A stretch of DNA of 64,000 bases from Cytophagales bacterium (GCA_033344775.1 JAWPMT010000005.1:1719501-1783500); one strand, 5' to 3'. Positions 1 through 9,023 are shown, counted from the first letter of the stretch. Numbers and translations are program-made. Notes: generated by a model from the letters alone, not told the origin.

Positions 1-2645
1 GAAAGTGCCGCCTTTACAGACTGAAAGCTCATGATGAACAGTGAAATGCCAAGCATTAACAAGCCTGCCCAAATAAACGTCCAGAAGCTGATTGGTGCTC
101 GATACATAAATTCCTCAGACCACCGGTTCATGACCCACCAGGAGGCTGCAGAAGCCAATACAAAACCAATGCCCATCAACCTCGTGAAGTCAACGGTCAG
201 AATGGTCAGTAAATGCGCAATCGGAGCACCCAGGACCTTTCTAACCCCGAGTTCTTTGTTGCGGCGTTCAATCATGTATGCCAACAAACCCGTCAAGCCG
301 AGTCCGGCAATTAAGATCGCCAGCGCAGCATAGAGATTGATCACTTTACCCAGGCGTATAGTAGGTGCAAAAATTTGCTCATATTCCTGATCGGAAAACG
401 TATATCTCAATGGCCTGTTAGGAGAGAAAGCCGACCATTCTTTTTCAATTTTCTGTAGCATTTTGGTCATTTCCTCACCTGAAGGTTCTCTTTTGAAAGT
501 CACTGAAAGCATCCTTCTCGGCAAATGGATATTCCCCCCACCTTTGTAGTACAACACAATAGGCGACTGCTCCCAGTTCACTTCTGTGATAAGAGGTTTG
601 AAAACGCCAATGATCTGCGTCTTCAGGTTGTCATAAAGCAATGTACGACCAATCGCTTCCTCCGGACTTTGAATATCAAAACTTGCAAGTACCGACTCAT
701 CTACCAATATGTGGTTCTTATCCGCCGTAGACCCTGTAAAGTTTCTACCTGCGACCAACTCCATGCCATACATGTCGATGAAATGCTCATCAATGTCCAT
801 GAATGAAAATTGAATCTCTTTTTCCGACTCAGCGAGTTTTAATCCTTCGTCAATATCCCAGAGATAAGGCGGCGTATCTGACGAAAAACTCACCGCTTCT
901 ACTTCAGACATGGCTCTTATTTTTTCTTCAAAAGAACCCATGGATTGCTTAAGCCGGTTCACATCTTCGATGACCAGCTTGTTGCTGCGATCAAAGCCCA
1001 GGTCCATTTCCATCCAGTGCTGCACATGCTGCCGAATGATCATCGCTCCAGAGATCAAACCAATGGAGATCGTGAATTGTAAAATCACCAGGGCATTTCT
1101 TGTTAAGATTCCCGATTTACCATGCTTCAGCTGACCTTTCATCACTTCCAAAGGCCTGAAAGCGGACAAAACAAATGCTGGGTAAAGGCCTGCCACGACA
1201 CCAACCATCAATATTGAAGCAATTCCTGCTCCTAATATGATCGGATCAAATAGTAAATCACCAGGAAGCGGCTTACCCGTGATGAAGTCCATGAAGGGCA
1301 ACAACAAACCAATCAGGACAAAACTCAGCACGATGGCCAACGCGCTAAAACACATCGCCTCCACCAGAAATTGTTGTACCAATAATTTTTTATTGGAGCC
1401 CAAAGTCTTTCTGATGCCTACTTCCTTCCCTCTTTTAGCTGCCCTGGCAGTGGTGAGGTTCACGAAATTGATGATGGATAATAGCAGGATCAAAACTGCG
1501 ATCGTGCCAAGGATGTAGATCGTCTTGATGTCTGTGGTTTGATTGAGTCTCGAAAAAACATGATGTGAGAACAAACGGATATCCAGCATGGGTTGAATGT
1601 ACATATCCCATTCCTCACCTGATGCCAGGAATTCTTCATAGGTGATGCCTTGATATTTCGGCAAAAACGACCCCAGGTATTTTCCAGGAACTTGCGCAAC
1701 TTTCTGTGCAACAAGCTCCGGATCTGCATCCGGTCTCAATCTGCCAAATGTCACGAAAGTAGTCCACCACCAGGTATCACCACCATGTTTCAGCCGTTGG
1801 ATAGTTGACATGGAAGTCAAGGCGTTGAATTGGATGTGCGAATTGCGAGGAACATCTTTCGCGATCCCTGTCACCTGATAAGAAACCTGATTACCGATCT
1901 CTCCCAACAAGATCTGCTGACCGTACGCACTTTGATCTCCAAAATATTTCTTAGCGATTGATTCGGTCAGTATGATGCTGTTGGGATTGACCATTGCTGT
2001 ATTCGGGTTTCCCTGCAACAAAGGGAAAGTAAATACCTTGAAGAAGGTAGAATCCACTGCATAGAGCTTTGTCTCCTCCAGCATCTTACTTCCCGCGACC
2101 TGGGTATGGACCAACTGATCGTCGATGGGATGCACCCTTGTCATAACATCAAATTCGGGAACTTCCGCCTGAATGGCTGGCATGACTCCCGGTCCCGTCG
2201 AACCGAATAAGTTGTCGGTATCACCCCAGATAAATGTCTGGTTGATGCGATAAATATTGGGTGCGTGCTCGTGAAAAGTATCGTATCGCGCTTCATCAAG
2301 CACGTACATGCCAATGTAGAGGCAAGCAGAGAAGCCCATGGCCAGTCCCAGTACATTCAGGATTGAAAAAACTTTCTCCTTTCGGGCACTGCGCAGTGCC
2401 ATGGTCACGTGAGAATTAAACATATGATTAGATGTTTTCTTTCGAAATGGTTTGATCAGGGAAGGGCGTAACAGCGCCATCACATCCTTCCATAGAGAAA
2501 AGTTGCTTTTGAACCGGCTGCTTTGAGCAGCATTGCGGTCAAAGCGCTCCATCAGGTCCCCTTCAAGGTCTTCCAGAAATTCTTCACGGCAAAACCACCT
2601 TAAGCAGCGAACTGCCCATTTAGAAGGTTGTATTGATTCATTCAT
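1..2645 (-). CDS. MacB/FtsX-like ABC transporter permease (3' end outside window)
   Basis: This frame is open from an ATG at 2645 to the window edge, about 881 codons, so probably only a few C-terminal codons are missing. The N-terminus carries the short prefix domain typical of Cytophagales permeases (FLEDLEGDLMERF near residue 25). It is followed by a first TM helix, a large extracytoplasmic region, three TM helices with the FtsX-type loop KRGKEVGIRKTLGS, a second extracytoplasmic region, and a second FtsX block (RRNKELGVRKVLGAP). The family works with an ATPase partner in efflux or envelope mechanotransmission; no ATPase gene is in view. The start lies inside the last codons of the upstream permease gene (stop at 2638-2640), giving an 8-base overlap that implies translational coupling. 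It is a paralogue of its neighbour. The substrate is unknown. Confidence 0.93.
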   Translation of the reverse strand, partial: MNESIQPSKWAVRCLRWFCREEFLEDLEGDLMERFDRNAAQSSRFKSNFSLWKDVMALLRPSLIKPFRKKTSNHMFNSHVTMALRSARKEKVFSILNVLGLAMGFSACLYIGMYVLDEARYDTFHEHAPNIYRINQTFIWGDTDNLFGSTGPGVMPAIQAEVPEFDVMTRVHPIDDQLVHTQVAGSKMLEETKLYAVDSTFFKVFTFPLLQGNPNTAMVNPNSIILTESIAKKYFGDQSAYGQQILLGEIGNQVSYQVTGIAKDVPRNSHIQFNALTSMSTIQRLKHGGDTWWWTTFVTFGRLRPDADPELVAQKVAQVPGKYLGSFLPKYQGITYEEFLASGEEWDMYIQPMLDIRLFSHHVFSRLNQTTDIKTIYILGTIAVLILLLSIINFVNLTTARAAKRGKEVGIRKTLGSNKKLLVQQFLVEAMCFSALAIVLSFVLIGLLLPFMDFITGKPLPGDLLFDPIILGAGIASILMVGVVAGLYPAFVLSAFRPLEVMKGQLKHGKSGILTRNALVILQFTISIGLISGAMIIRQHVQHWMEMDLGFDRSNKLVIEDVNRLKQSMGSFEEKIRAMSEVEAVSFSSDTPPYLWDIDEGLKLAESEKEIQFSFMDIDEHFIDMYGMELVAGRNFTGSTADKNHILVDESVLASFDIQSPEEAIGRTLLYDNLKTQIIGVFKPLITEVNWEQSPIVLYYKGGGNIHLPRRMLSVTFKREPSGEEMTKMLQKIEKEWSAFSPNRPLRYTFSDQEYEQIFAPTIRLGKVINLYAALAILIAGLGLTGLLAYMIERRNKELGVRKVLGAPIAHLLTILTVDFTRLMGIGFVLASAASWWVMNRWSEEFMYRAPISFWTFIWAGLLMLGISLFIMSFQSVKAAL

Positions 2646-5250
2646 CGTGCAGTACTTCTGTTGGATTTCTGGTGGCCGCTTTCAATGCTTGTGAACTCAC
2701 CGTTAAATGTGTGATGAGTAGCGTACCGATTCCGGCTAGTACGAATACCCACATCTCAAGATCTACTTTGAACGTGTAGCTGGCCAGCCAACTGGACATG
2801 AGGAAATAGGAGATTGGAATGGCAAAAATGAGCGCAATCAATACTAACCACGTGTACTCCTTAGACATTAATTGCCAAAGGTTCAGAATAGAGGCCCCTA
2901 ACACTTTTCGAATACCGATCTCCTTGGTACGACGTTCGGCCGAATAAGCGGCCAATCCCAATAGGCCAAGGCAGCTGATCAAACATGCCAACAAGGTAAA
3001 GAAGCTACTCAGCCTACCTACTCGCTCTTCCAAATCAAATTTTCGGGCATAAACATCATCCACGAATTCATAGTGGAAAGGGGTATTCGGCAGTAACTCA
3101 TCAAACGTTTCTGAAATGGCAATCAAAGCCTCAGATGTGCTAACCTCAGGATTGATGCGAATGAACGTATTGCTCATTTCCATATCCGCCAGTATCATGA
3201 TGGACTCCTGTACAGGCTCAAAAGGAGACCCCTTCAACAGATCCTTCACCACGCCAACGATGCGAAATTTTTCAAGACCCGCATATCCTCCTCTGGACGT
3301 TATGGTCTGTCCGACTGGGTTCTCCATACCCATCACCTTCTGAGCAGCTTCGTTAATGATGATTCCACCACCTTGATCACTGGTAATATCCCGTGAAAAA
3401 TCACGACCTTCCACGACTTCCCAGCCGATGGTATTGCCATAATCGTAGTTGACGATCACCATGTTAAAAGTAGGATCATAATCTGCTTTTCCATCCCACA
3501 TGAAATCATCCATATTGCCCAAAGTGGTTGTAATCGGATAATTGGCCTGAGCGATATCCGTCACCATTCCTGTAGCAATCAATTCCTGGCGAAGCAGCTC
3601 ATACTTTCCCTCAAATTCAGGCGAGGTGGATCGTAATGTCAACAAACCGCTTTGGCTGTAACCCACCGGGCGACTTTTCACGAAGTTGATCTGGTTTTGC
3701 ACCACCAAACTGGTAATGATCAGGATCATCGAAATGGTGAATTGAAAAACAACGAGTGTTCTTCTTCCCAAAATGGAGGAGCGGCCAGAAAACCCGATCT
3801 TTTTGAGCACAGAAATGGGCTGAAAGTGTGATAGATAGAACGCCGGATAACTTCCTGAAATCAAGGCCGTAGCCAATGTAAGTGCCAACCCTGCTAACCA
3901 AAAAATGGGCTGATCAAATGGCATCACTAATTGCTTATCTGCTACTTGATTGAACCAGTCCAAAAGTGACCAGGCAGCAACAACGGATAACAAAAAGGCT
4001 AAAAACACATAAAGGAAAGACTCAGTAAGAAACTGACGGATCAACTCTATGCGAACGGAACCAAAAGTTTTTCTAATGCCTACTTCCTTCGCTCGCTTTT
4101 CGGAACGTGCGGTACTCAGGTTGATGAAATTGATACAGGCAAGCAACAAGACAAAAATGCCTACCATCCCATACAAGATGACGAACTTCCATGTCTCACT
4201 TAATACAGGAACACCATTCTCAAAATCTGACTTAAAATGCCAGTCGTTCATGGGATGAGCAAAAGCCCTTGGATAGCCATTCTGATTCCCGGTATGGCCT
4301 TTCATCAGATGTTCTATGGATTCGGAAGCGGCTACTGAAGTAGCTCCTTCCGACAGCTTTCCATATATCCACATGTTGTAATTGTCCCAGGCGAAAAGCC
4401 AGGGCTTCCCAGTGATGAACCGATCTAAGGAAATGAAAAACGATGCATCATTAAAAGTAGAATTTCTTGGGAGATCTTCATAAACCCCGGTTACTTCAAG
4501 GTCCACAGCATTATCCATGGTGATGAATTTCCCAATCGGGTTTTCACGATCAAAGAGCTTATCGGCCAGGGTCTGGGACAAGAAAATGCTATTCACATCT
4601 TTCAATCCACTTCGAGACCCCTGAAGCATCTTAAGAGAGAACATCTCTGCTCCTCCATCTTGCATGTAATACCCCTTCTGTGAAAATCTTTTGCGGCCAT
4701 TCGCAAAGGCACGCTCCTCCAGTCTGCCCCGAATGATCACTATTTGATCAAATAAGTCTTTGTACTGCTCGTCAAGGATTGGCCCCAGCTTTCCTGGCAA
4801 TGGTCGGCTCACAAATGTCTCTCCCTTTGAGGAATTCTTGCGCAGAATCTGTACGATCCGATTCTTCTGATCGTGTACTTCGTTGAACGTGAACTCATCG
4901 TGTAGCCAGAGCCCGATCAGGATAGCAATGGTCATACCGAGTGCCAGCCCTCCGATGTTCAGGAATGAATACCATTTGTTGCGCAGCAGATTACGGTATC
5001 CGATTAAGAAATGATGTCGTGTCATTGCATTTGAGTGTTGAGTGTTGACCTTGAATTGAATGATCCCTGGCCGAAACAATTTCAATACATCGAGTAAGAA
5101 TTGCTTTCGGGCATAGGATCGACCTTTATCTTGCATGTTCAATTCATAGCGCTCCTGCAGATCTCCTTCCAGATCTTCCACATAGTCTTCCCGACAATAC
5201 CACCTAAAAAAATTCAGGGGCCATTTGGGCGCTTGATGAATTTCTTCCAT
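2638..5250 (-). CDS. MacB/FtsX-like ABC transporter permease
   Basis: This complete 870-aa protein has the same architecture as the downstream permease: an N-terminal prefix domain (YVEDLEGDLQERYE near residue 25), a TM helix near 85-110, a MacB-type periplasmic core, and two FtsX domains marked by KRAKEVGIRKTFGS and RRTKEIGIRKVLGAS. It is an inner-membrane subunit expected to pair with an ABC ATPase encoded elsewhere. The ATG lies two bases after the PadR stop codon, so regulator and both permeases probably form one transcript. Tandem permeases behind a PadR gene are frequent in Cytophagales and are usually annotated only as ABC transporter permease. The transported substrate cannot be read from the sequence. 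Confidence 0.94.
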   Translation of the reverse strand: MEEIHQAPKWPLNFFRWYCREDYVEDLEGDLQERYELNMQDKGRSYARKQFLLDVLKLFRPGIIQFKVNTQHSNAMTRHHFLIGYRNLLRNKWYSFLNIGGLALGMTIAILIGLWLHDEFTFNEVHDQKNRIVQILRKNSSKGETFVSRPLPGKLGPILDEQYKDLFDQIVIIRGRLEERAFANGRKRFSQKGYYMQDGGAEMFSLKMLQGSRSGLKDVNSIFLSQTLADKLFDRENPIGKFITMDNAVDLEVTGVYEDLPRNSTFNDASFFISLDRFITGKPWLFAWDNYNMWIYGKLSEGATSVAASESIEHLMKGHTGNQNGYPRAFAHPMNDWHFKSDFENGVPVLSETWKFVILYGMVGIFVLLLACINFINLSTARSEKRAKEVGIRKTFGSVRIELIRQFLTESFLYVFLAFLLSVVAAWSLLDWFNQVADKQLVMPFDQPIFWLAGLALTLATALISGSYPAFYLSHFQPISVLKKIGFSGRSSILGRRTLVVFQFTISMILIITSLVVQNQINFVKSRPVGYSQSGLLTLRSTSPEFEGKYELLRQELIATGMVTDIAQANYPITTTLGNMDDFMWDGKADYDPTFNMVIVNYDYGNTIGWEVVEGRDFSRDITSDQGGGIIINEAAQKVMGMENPVGQTITSRGGYAGLEKFRIVGVVKDLLKGSPFEPVQESIMILADMEMSNTFIRINPEVSTSEALIAISETFDELLPNTPFHYEFVDDVYARKFDLEERVGRLSSFFTLLACLISCLGLLGLAAYSAERRTKEIGIRKVLGASILNLWQLMSKEYTWLVLIALIFAIPISYFLMSSWLASYTFKVDLEMWVFVLAGIGTLLITHLTVSSQALKAATRNPTEVLHDE

Positions 5251-5252
5251 AG

Positions 5253-5582
5253 TTAATCTTTGAGAGCAATTTGAGGAATCGCGTTCCAGAGTTTCATTCG
5301 TTGTTCTTTGGTTTCTTCAAGTACCTTTCTACCTTGCGAAGTGGGTTTAAAAAAGCGTTTACGCTTGCCGCCTCTGATCTTCGTGGCTTCACCCAGTTCC
5401 GATTCCAACAGTCCCTTATCTTCTAATCGTCGAAGGACCGTTTGCAAAGAACCAATGCTTACTTTCCTGCCGAGTTGCTTTTCCATCTCGTCAATGATGG
5501 CAATCCCGTATGCCTGACCATGCAATACACAGACCGTCAACATGACAACTTCTTCAAACTCCCCAAGGTGATATTTTCCCAT
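5253..5582 (-). CDS. PadR family transcriptional regulator
   Basis: This 109-aa protein is the size of the short PadR subfamily. It has a winged helix-turn-helix (GIAIIDEMEKQLGRKVSIGSL, then TVLRRLEDKGLLES), a basic wing (KIRGGKRKRFF), and the typical end helix (GRKVLEETKEQ) that serves as dimer interface. It is the first gene of a probable operon with two MacB/FtsX permeases and stops 2 bases before the next start. Such PadR proteins usually repress their own operon and respond to small molecules or envelope cues. A 24-bp direct repeat lying 11 bp upstream of this ATG and again 66 bp upstream is the best operator candidate. No ligand can be inferred. Confidence 0.93.
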   Translation of the reverse strand: MGKYHLGEFEEVVMLTVCVLHGQAYGIAIIDEMEKQLGRKVSIGSLQTVLRRLEDKGLLESELGEATKIRGGKRKRFFKPTSQGRKVLEETKEQRMKLWNAIPQIALKD

Positions 5583-5592
5583 CGAATTAATA

Positions 5593-5671
5593 TTTACCTT
5601 AAATGTAGTTTATAATAATACGGAGATGCAAGGAATAAGGTTTAATTTTTACCTAACTTGTAGTTTTTAAT
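5593..5671. promoter_or_regulatory. Intergenic direct repeats, candidate PadR operator
   Basis: The gap between padR and the divergent gene at 5683 holds two direct copies of a 24-bp motif at 5593-5616 and 5648-5671, identical at 20 of 24 positions (TTTACCT...TGTAGTTT..AAT). The copies are 55 bp apart start to start, and each contains ACCT-N4-TGTAGT, an imperfect palindrome. One copy lies just upstream of each divergent start, which suits a regulator controlling both promoters. Binding by the adjacent PadR protein is inference. Confidence 0.45.
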
Positions 5672-5682
5672 CAATCAAAGCC

Positions 5683-5964
5683 ATGGAGGCCCTTCAGAAC
5701 CTGGCCATCTTCTTTTTGATCTGTCAATTCCTCTCCGGGACGCTCCTAGTCATCGGTGTTCAATTTGATGAAGAAACTTTCAAAAAATCCAGCATTACGA
5801 AACACAGAGCAAGACCTGGGGTTTTTAAAGCAGCAAGACTATTTAGCTCAACATCACGTCCATTTTTCATGGCGATCTACTTATTGAGTTTGATTTTCGT
5901 CCTCTTTTCGTATTTCGCTGTTTTACTATTGGTAGGTCACTCGATCTTTACTCTGATCAGTTGA
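5683..5964 (+). CDS. Small two-helix membrane protein, unknown
   Basis: This 93-aa protein has hydrophobic segments at about residues 5-26 and 60-90, joined by a basic hydrophilic loop (KHRARPGVFKAAR). I do not recognise a family. It starts with ATG at 5683, shortly downstream of one copy of the 24-bp repeat, and is divergent from the padR-permease operon, so co-regulation is plausible. The membrane topology, clear non-random hydrophobicity pattern and position support a real gene. The function is unknown. Confidence 0.65.
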   Translation: MEALQNLAIFFLICQFLSGTLLVIGVQFDEETFKKSSITKHRARPGVFKAARLFSSTSRPFFMAIYLLSLIFVLFSYFAVLLLVGHSIFTLIS

Positions 5965-6083
5965 TCATCGTGTGATATTTCTGATTGATTTCTGTTAAAA
6001 TCCCCCAACCCCTTTTGATAAACAAGGGGGAATATTGGCCTCAAATCAGAAAAATCATAGTGGGTTGATGCTTCTTACTGATC

Positions 6084-6091
6084 TATCTTTG
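6084..6091 (+). promoter_or_regulatory. Bacteroidota-type -7 promoter box
   Basis: TATCTTTG is a perfect match to the Bacteroidota -7 consensus TAnnTTTG. It lies 20 bases before the TTG start of the VOC protein gene. A TTG at 6065-6067 could serve as a weak -33 element, although the 16-base spacing is slightly short. Confidence 0.5.
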
Positions 6092-6111
6092 ATCAAATAA
6101 ACGCTTATCCC

Positions 6112-6534
6112 TTGAAACAAAGCATTGCCCATGTTGCGCTAGTCGTCAATGATTACGATGAAGCCATTGCATTCTACACGCAGAAACTAAATTTCACACT
6201 GATTGAAGATACTCCACTCAGTCCTGAAAAAAGGTGGGTGATCGTCTCCCCTCCCGGTGCGAATGAATGCAGTCTGTTATTGGCTAAAGCTTCTGGTGAC
6301 GAACAACAGGCAAGTGTAGGTAATCAAACCGGAGGCCGTGTCTTCTTATTCCTGTTTACTGATGACTTTTGGAGGGATTATAATGGCATGGTGGAAGAAG
6401 GCATCAAATTTGTTCGAACAGCAGAAGAAACAGAATATGGGAAGGTTGCTGTGTTCGAGGACCTGTATGGAAACAAGTGGGACTTCATTGAGCCGACGCA
6501 TAAGAATAAGTGGTTTAGTCACATACAAGGATGA
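6112..6534 (+). CDS. VOC (glyoxalase/bleomycin-resistance fold) family protein
   Basis: This 140-aa protein carries one vicinal-oxygen-chelate module: a first beta-alpha unit with the early metal-ligand His (IAHVALVVNDYDEAIAFY), and a second half ending in GKVAVFEDLYGNKWDFIEP, the usual C-terminal strand with a Glu ligand. Members are small cytosolic metal-dependent lyases, dioxygenases or resistance proteins acting as dimers, and the substrate is not predictable. I keep the TTG start at 6112 because it gives the standard N-terminus and a perfect -7 box lies just upstream. It appears to be transcribed alone. Confidence 0.88.
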   Translation: MKQSIAHVALVVNDYDEAIAFYTQKLNFTLIEDTPLSPEKRWVIVSPPGANECSLLLAKASGDEQQASVGNQTGGRVFLFLFTDDFWRDYNGMVEEGIKFVRTAEETEYGKVAVFEDLYGNKWDFIEPTHKNKWFSHIQG

Positions 6535-6630
6535 ACTTCTTAATTCTCAGAGTCTTCAGAGAATGACTCTGAGTAGGCTTAAAATGATCTACAAGAATCT
6601 CAATCCAAGGAGCAACCACTAACAAACTTT

Positions 6631-6675
6631 GAGATTCCGGTATTTCTCCGTGTCACTCCCAAAACCGGAATGACG
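6631..6675. repeat. Short palindromic (REP-like) repeat, copy A
   Basis: The segment begins GAGATTCCGG and ends CCGGAATGACGG, with the arms ATTCCGGT and ACCGGAAT able to pair. The same GAGATTCC and GGAATGACG ends recur at 7063-7142 and 35814-35939, so this is the shortest member of a dispersed family. It lies in a roughly 320-bp gap between the VOC gene and the 52-aa gene that otherwise shows nothing coding. Confidence 0.6.
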
Positions 6676-6858
6676 GTTTTTATTAAGGTGAAGTACACAT
6701 TTAAAAGTATAGTATTAACCGGCAATGTCGATCTTATCAACCGATCGAAAGGAATACCGCATTTGCAGTAAACTACGGTTTCAATCATTGGTGGTAACAA
6801 TGCTTCAGGTAGTTTCCCAAGATTTGTATTTTGTACAATCACTTAGACAAATCAGATC

Positions 6859-7017
6859 ATGGGACTATTCAACAATCTCTTCGGCAAAAAAGGTATGCAA
6901 GTCAAATTCGACAAGGACATGGAATCCTATGCCGTAAAACTCCACACCAGTATTCTATTTGTGGGCACCAAGGAAAAGTGTCAAACTTTCGTTGAGAATT
7001 ATGGGCAGATGAATTGA
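6859..7017 (+). CDS. 52-aa protein, paralogue of the small protein at 10072-10227
   Basis: This short gene encodes 52 residues starting MGLFNNLFGKKGMQVKF. It aligns along its whole length with the 51-aa protein on the opposite strand at 10072-10227. Both share FxxxLFxKKGM, a central Y-x-V, the block SILFVGTK-x-KC and a following aromatic residue (QTF/RAF). Conservation of length, N-terminus and the SILFVGTK core in two separate places shows that both are real genes. There is no signal peptide or TM segment, so it is probably cytosolic. A single Cys is conserved between the two. I do not recognise the family and propose no function. It stands alone, followed by a palindromic repeat. Confidence 0.8.
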   Translation: MGLFNNLFGKKGMQVKFDKDMESYAVKLHTSILFVGTKEKCQTFVENYGQMN

Positions 7018-7062
7018 GGAAATCACAATAATGCAATCGTCAACTTAAGTCAAAAAAGTAAA

Positions 7063-7142
7063 CGTCATTCCCGGCTTGATCGGGAATCTCAATATTATTT
7101 AGCATATCCATTATTGAGATTCCTGCCTACGCAGGAATGACG
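7063..7142. repeat. Paired inverted REP-like palindrome, copy B
   Basis: Two inverted copies of CGTCATTCC(C/T)G...GGAATCTCAATA face each other across a 17-bp centre. Each copy is itself a small hairpin: TTCCCG with CGGGAA, and TTCCTG with GCAGGAA. ACTTAAG and CTTAAGT lie just outside, extending the symmetry. The arrangement resembles paired REP elements and could form a cruciform or a strong RNA hairpin after the subtilase gene. No transposase is nearby. Confidence 0.75.
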
Positions 7143-7168
7143 CTTAAGTAGACGATTTAAAAGAATGC

Positions 7169-8704
7169 CTACTGCACCGCTTCCAGGGCGTCGATCAATC
7201 CATAGCCATAATTGCTATTTCTGGAAGGATAGAAATCAGAAGCGTTTTTCAAACGATTCAATACTTGGTCGCGGGTTTGATTAGGATTAGTGGCCCAAAC
7301 CAAAGCTGCTATACCTGCGGTAGTGGCCGTGGCAACAGAAGACCCGCCTACATTCGAAGGTTGATTGCCGCTTTCTGCCAGGGTCAATGAAGTGCGGTCA
7401 TTATTAGAACCACGCTGCATTACTGCTACAAAATCTACCTTACTTCCTTTATGACAGGTGTTGCACTGGTTGTAACCATTGTCCTTGATTCCCGTCACCG
7501 CCACGGTTTCGTTCATGGTAGCAGGGAAGATCACTCCAACGAAACTGGTGATGGAAGTTGAAGTACCTGCTGCGGCAAAGATCAATTTGCCTCTATTGTA
7601 AGCATATCGAACAGCATCAGCTACCTGGCCGCTGGAAAAAGGTGTTCCCAAAGACATGCTGATGATCTTTACATCGCTGCGATTTCCGGCCAATACCAAG
7701 GCGTCAGATACGCCATTTTTCTCACGACCACTTTCAATCACGACATCTCCCGTACCTCGAATACTCACGAGATTGGCATCATACGCCACACCTAAAGATG
7801 AGCCTCCACTTGAACGTGGAGCAGTAGCTGCACCTGACATTTGGGTTCCGTGACCACACTGATCATCCGGACCGTCAGGGCTGGCCCACCACCACCAGGA
7901 GCTCACATAGGTTCCAAATTTTGCTCGATACCTACCAGTAGACTCTCCTGAGCTGAACTGACTGTTCAATTTTGCCTGATCGGGTGAGATCCCTGTATCG
8001 ATGACTGCTACTGTTACATTATCGCCTGTACTGATGCTCCAGGCACTGGGAATGTTCATGTTGTAGAAATTCCAGGGAATTTTAGCAGACGGAGAAACGG
8101 TCACATAATCGGAAGAAGGAATACTGAAATTGGGATCATTGCCACAGCCCAACTTACTTTCAATCCGTAATTCGGAACCGATCGCTCCTTCAGCAGGAAT
8201 GTATGTAGCGGGTTCAGAGTAGCGTACCTGGGTCAGTTGTCGCAATCGATCCAGTACTTCCACTTCACTAACTTTCAGGTGAAAATAAGGCAAACTTTCA
8301 TGCACATTCAGGACTTGCTCCCGCGCAATCTTATTTACCCCGAGTTGGTCATAGACTAGCTGAATCTGATTGATCACGTTGGTTCGAGCCTCTGTCCACA
8401 GCTGGCTTTGCAGGTCTAGCTGATGTATCTGCTCATTGACATTGCCAAAGCCTTCTGGCTCATAGCCAATTACCAAAACGGAATCGTGATTGACCAGTAC
8501 ATTCCAGACAACTTCAGTGGAAGCCATGCTCCATTCAAACTCTCCATTCTGCCTTAGAATGTTATCGATTTGAGAAGAAACTTGTTGTTGGGAAAGCTGG
8601 GTGACTTGCCGTTGTTGGATCGGCAATACTTCTGATTCTTGATTCGATTTGCAACCAATAAGGCATATGAGCCCTATGATCACAGGAATTCTGAGATTTT
8701 TCAT
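7169..8704 (-). CDS. S8 (subtilisin-like) serine peptidase lipoprotein with atypical active site
   Basis: This 511-aa protein has a lipobox (GLICLIGC, Cys18) and an N-terminal region of about 200 residues resembling an inhibitor-like propeptide. The S8 domain has Asp236 (VAVIDTGIS), His285 (CGHGTQ) and Ser456 (GGSSVATATTAG). It is unusual in three ways. The Ser motif is GGSSVAT where GTSMAAP is usual. The oxyanion Asn normally seen in AAGN is replaced, giving AAAGTST. Four tryptophans (270-273) sit just before the catalytic His, and an insert has C414-x-x-C417-H, a haem-c-like pattern that may instead be a disulfide. It is probably anchored in the outer membrane. It is transcribed alone; activity is likely but not certain. 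Confidence 0.9.
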   Translation of the reverse strand: MKNLRIPVIIGLICLIGCKSNQESEVLPIQQRQVTQLSQQQVSSQIDNILRQNGEFEWSMASTEVVWNVLVNHDSVLVIGYEPEGFGNVNEQIHQLDLQSQLWTEARTNVINQIQLVYDQLGVNKIAREQVLNVHESLPYFHLKVSEVEVLDRLRQLTQVRYSEPATYIPAEGAIGSELRIESKLGCGNDPNFSIPSSDYVTVSPSAKIPWNFYNMNIPSAWSISTGDNVTVAVIDTGISPDQAKLNSQFSSGESTGRYRAKFGTYVSSWWWWASPDGPDDQCGHGTQMSGAATAPRSSGGSSLGVAYDANLVSIRGTGDVVIESGREKNGVSDALVLAGNRSDVKIISMSLGTPFSSGQVADAVRYAYNRGKLIFAAAGTSTSITSFVGVIFPATMNETVAVTGIKDNGYNQCNTCHKGSKVDFVAVMQRGSNNDRTSLTLAESGNQPSNVGGSSVATATTAGIAALVWATNPNQTRDQVLNRLKNASDFYPSRNSNYGYGLIDALEAVQ

Positions 8705-8810
8705 TAATGGGTTTTAGGTTGATTAAAAATTCTCTTGGAAGAAAATGAATTTCAGCCAGAAAGGGAAGGAACTAATGGAAAATATTATGCATGCCGAGTA
8801 TTTCTAAACA

Positions 8811-8840
8811 AAAAAACGTCGCATATGGGGCCGTAGCGAC
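8811..8840 (-). terminator. Hairpin with U-run, minus strand
   Basis: GTCGC (8818-8822) pairs with GCGAC (8836-8840). Read on the minus strand, the hairpin is followed directly by GTTTTTTTG, a typical intrinsic terminator. It would end a minus-strand transcript arriving from the 9093-9875 gene or from the small frame at 8843-9007. Confidence 0.6.
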
Positions 8841-8842
8841 AT

Positions 8843-9007
8843 TTAGCACTCGGATTCCTGATACGAAAAGGCTGTCCAGTCATGGAAGGGTCTAGCCTTA
8901 GTCGGTGTTATTCCAGGGACATACTGAGCTAGACAGTCGTTGACCAAAAGACGCAATCGGCAGCAACTATCTGGGGTATTCGATTTGGAGGCATGCAAAA
9001 TGATCAT
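8843..9007 (-). CDS. Candidate 54-aa small ORF in the gene-poor block
   Basis: An ATG at 9007 opens a 54-codon frame that stops three bases before the minus-strand terminator hairpin. The product would be Cys-containing (SCCRLRLLVNDC, ending QESEC) with no signal peptide. I recognise no family. The frame stays open for about 20 further codons upstream without another ATG. Its fit against the terminator is the main argument for a real gene; a structured non-coding RNA explains the same features. A 23-codon plus-strand frame (9000-9071, MIIKRDTLTGRPVFF...) overlaps its start and is equally unproven. The whole gap 8705-9092 holds nothing else recognisable. Confidence 0.25.
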   Translation of the reverse strand: MIILHASKSNTPDSCCRLRLLVNDCLAQYVPGITPTKARPFHDWTAFSYQESEC

Positions 9008-9023
9008 CAAAAGAGATACCCTG

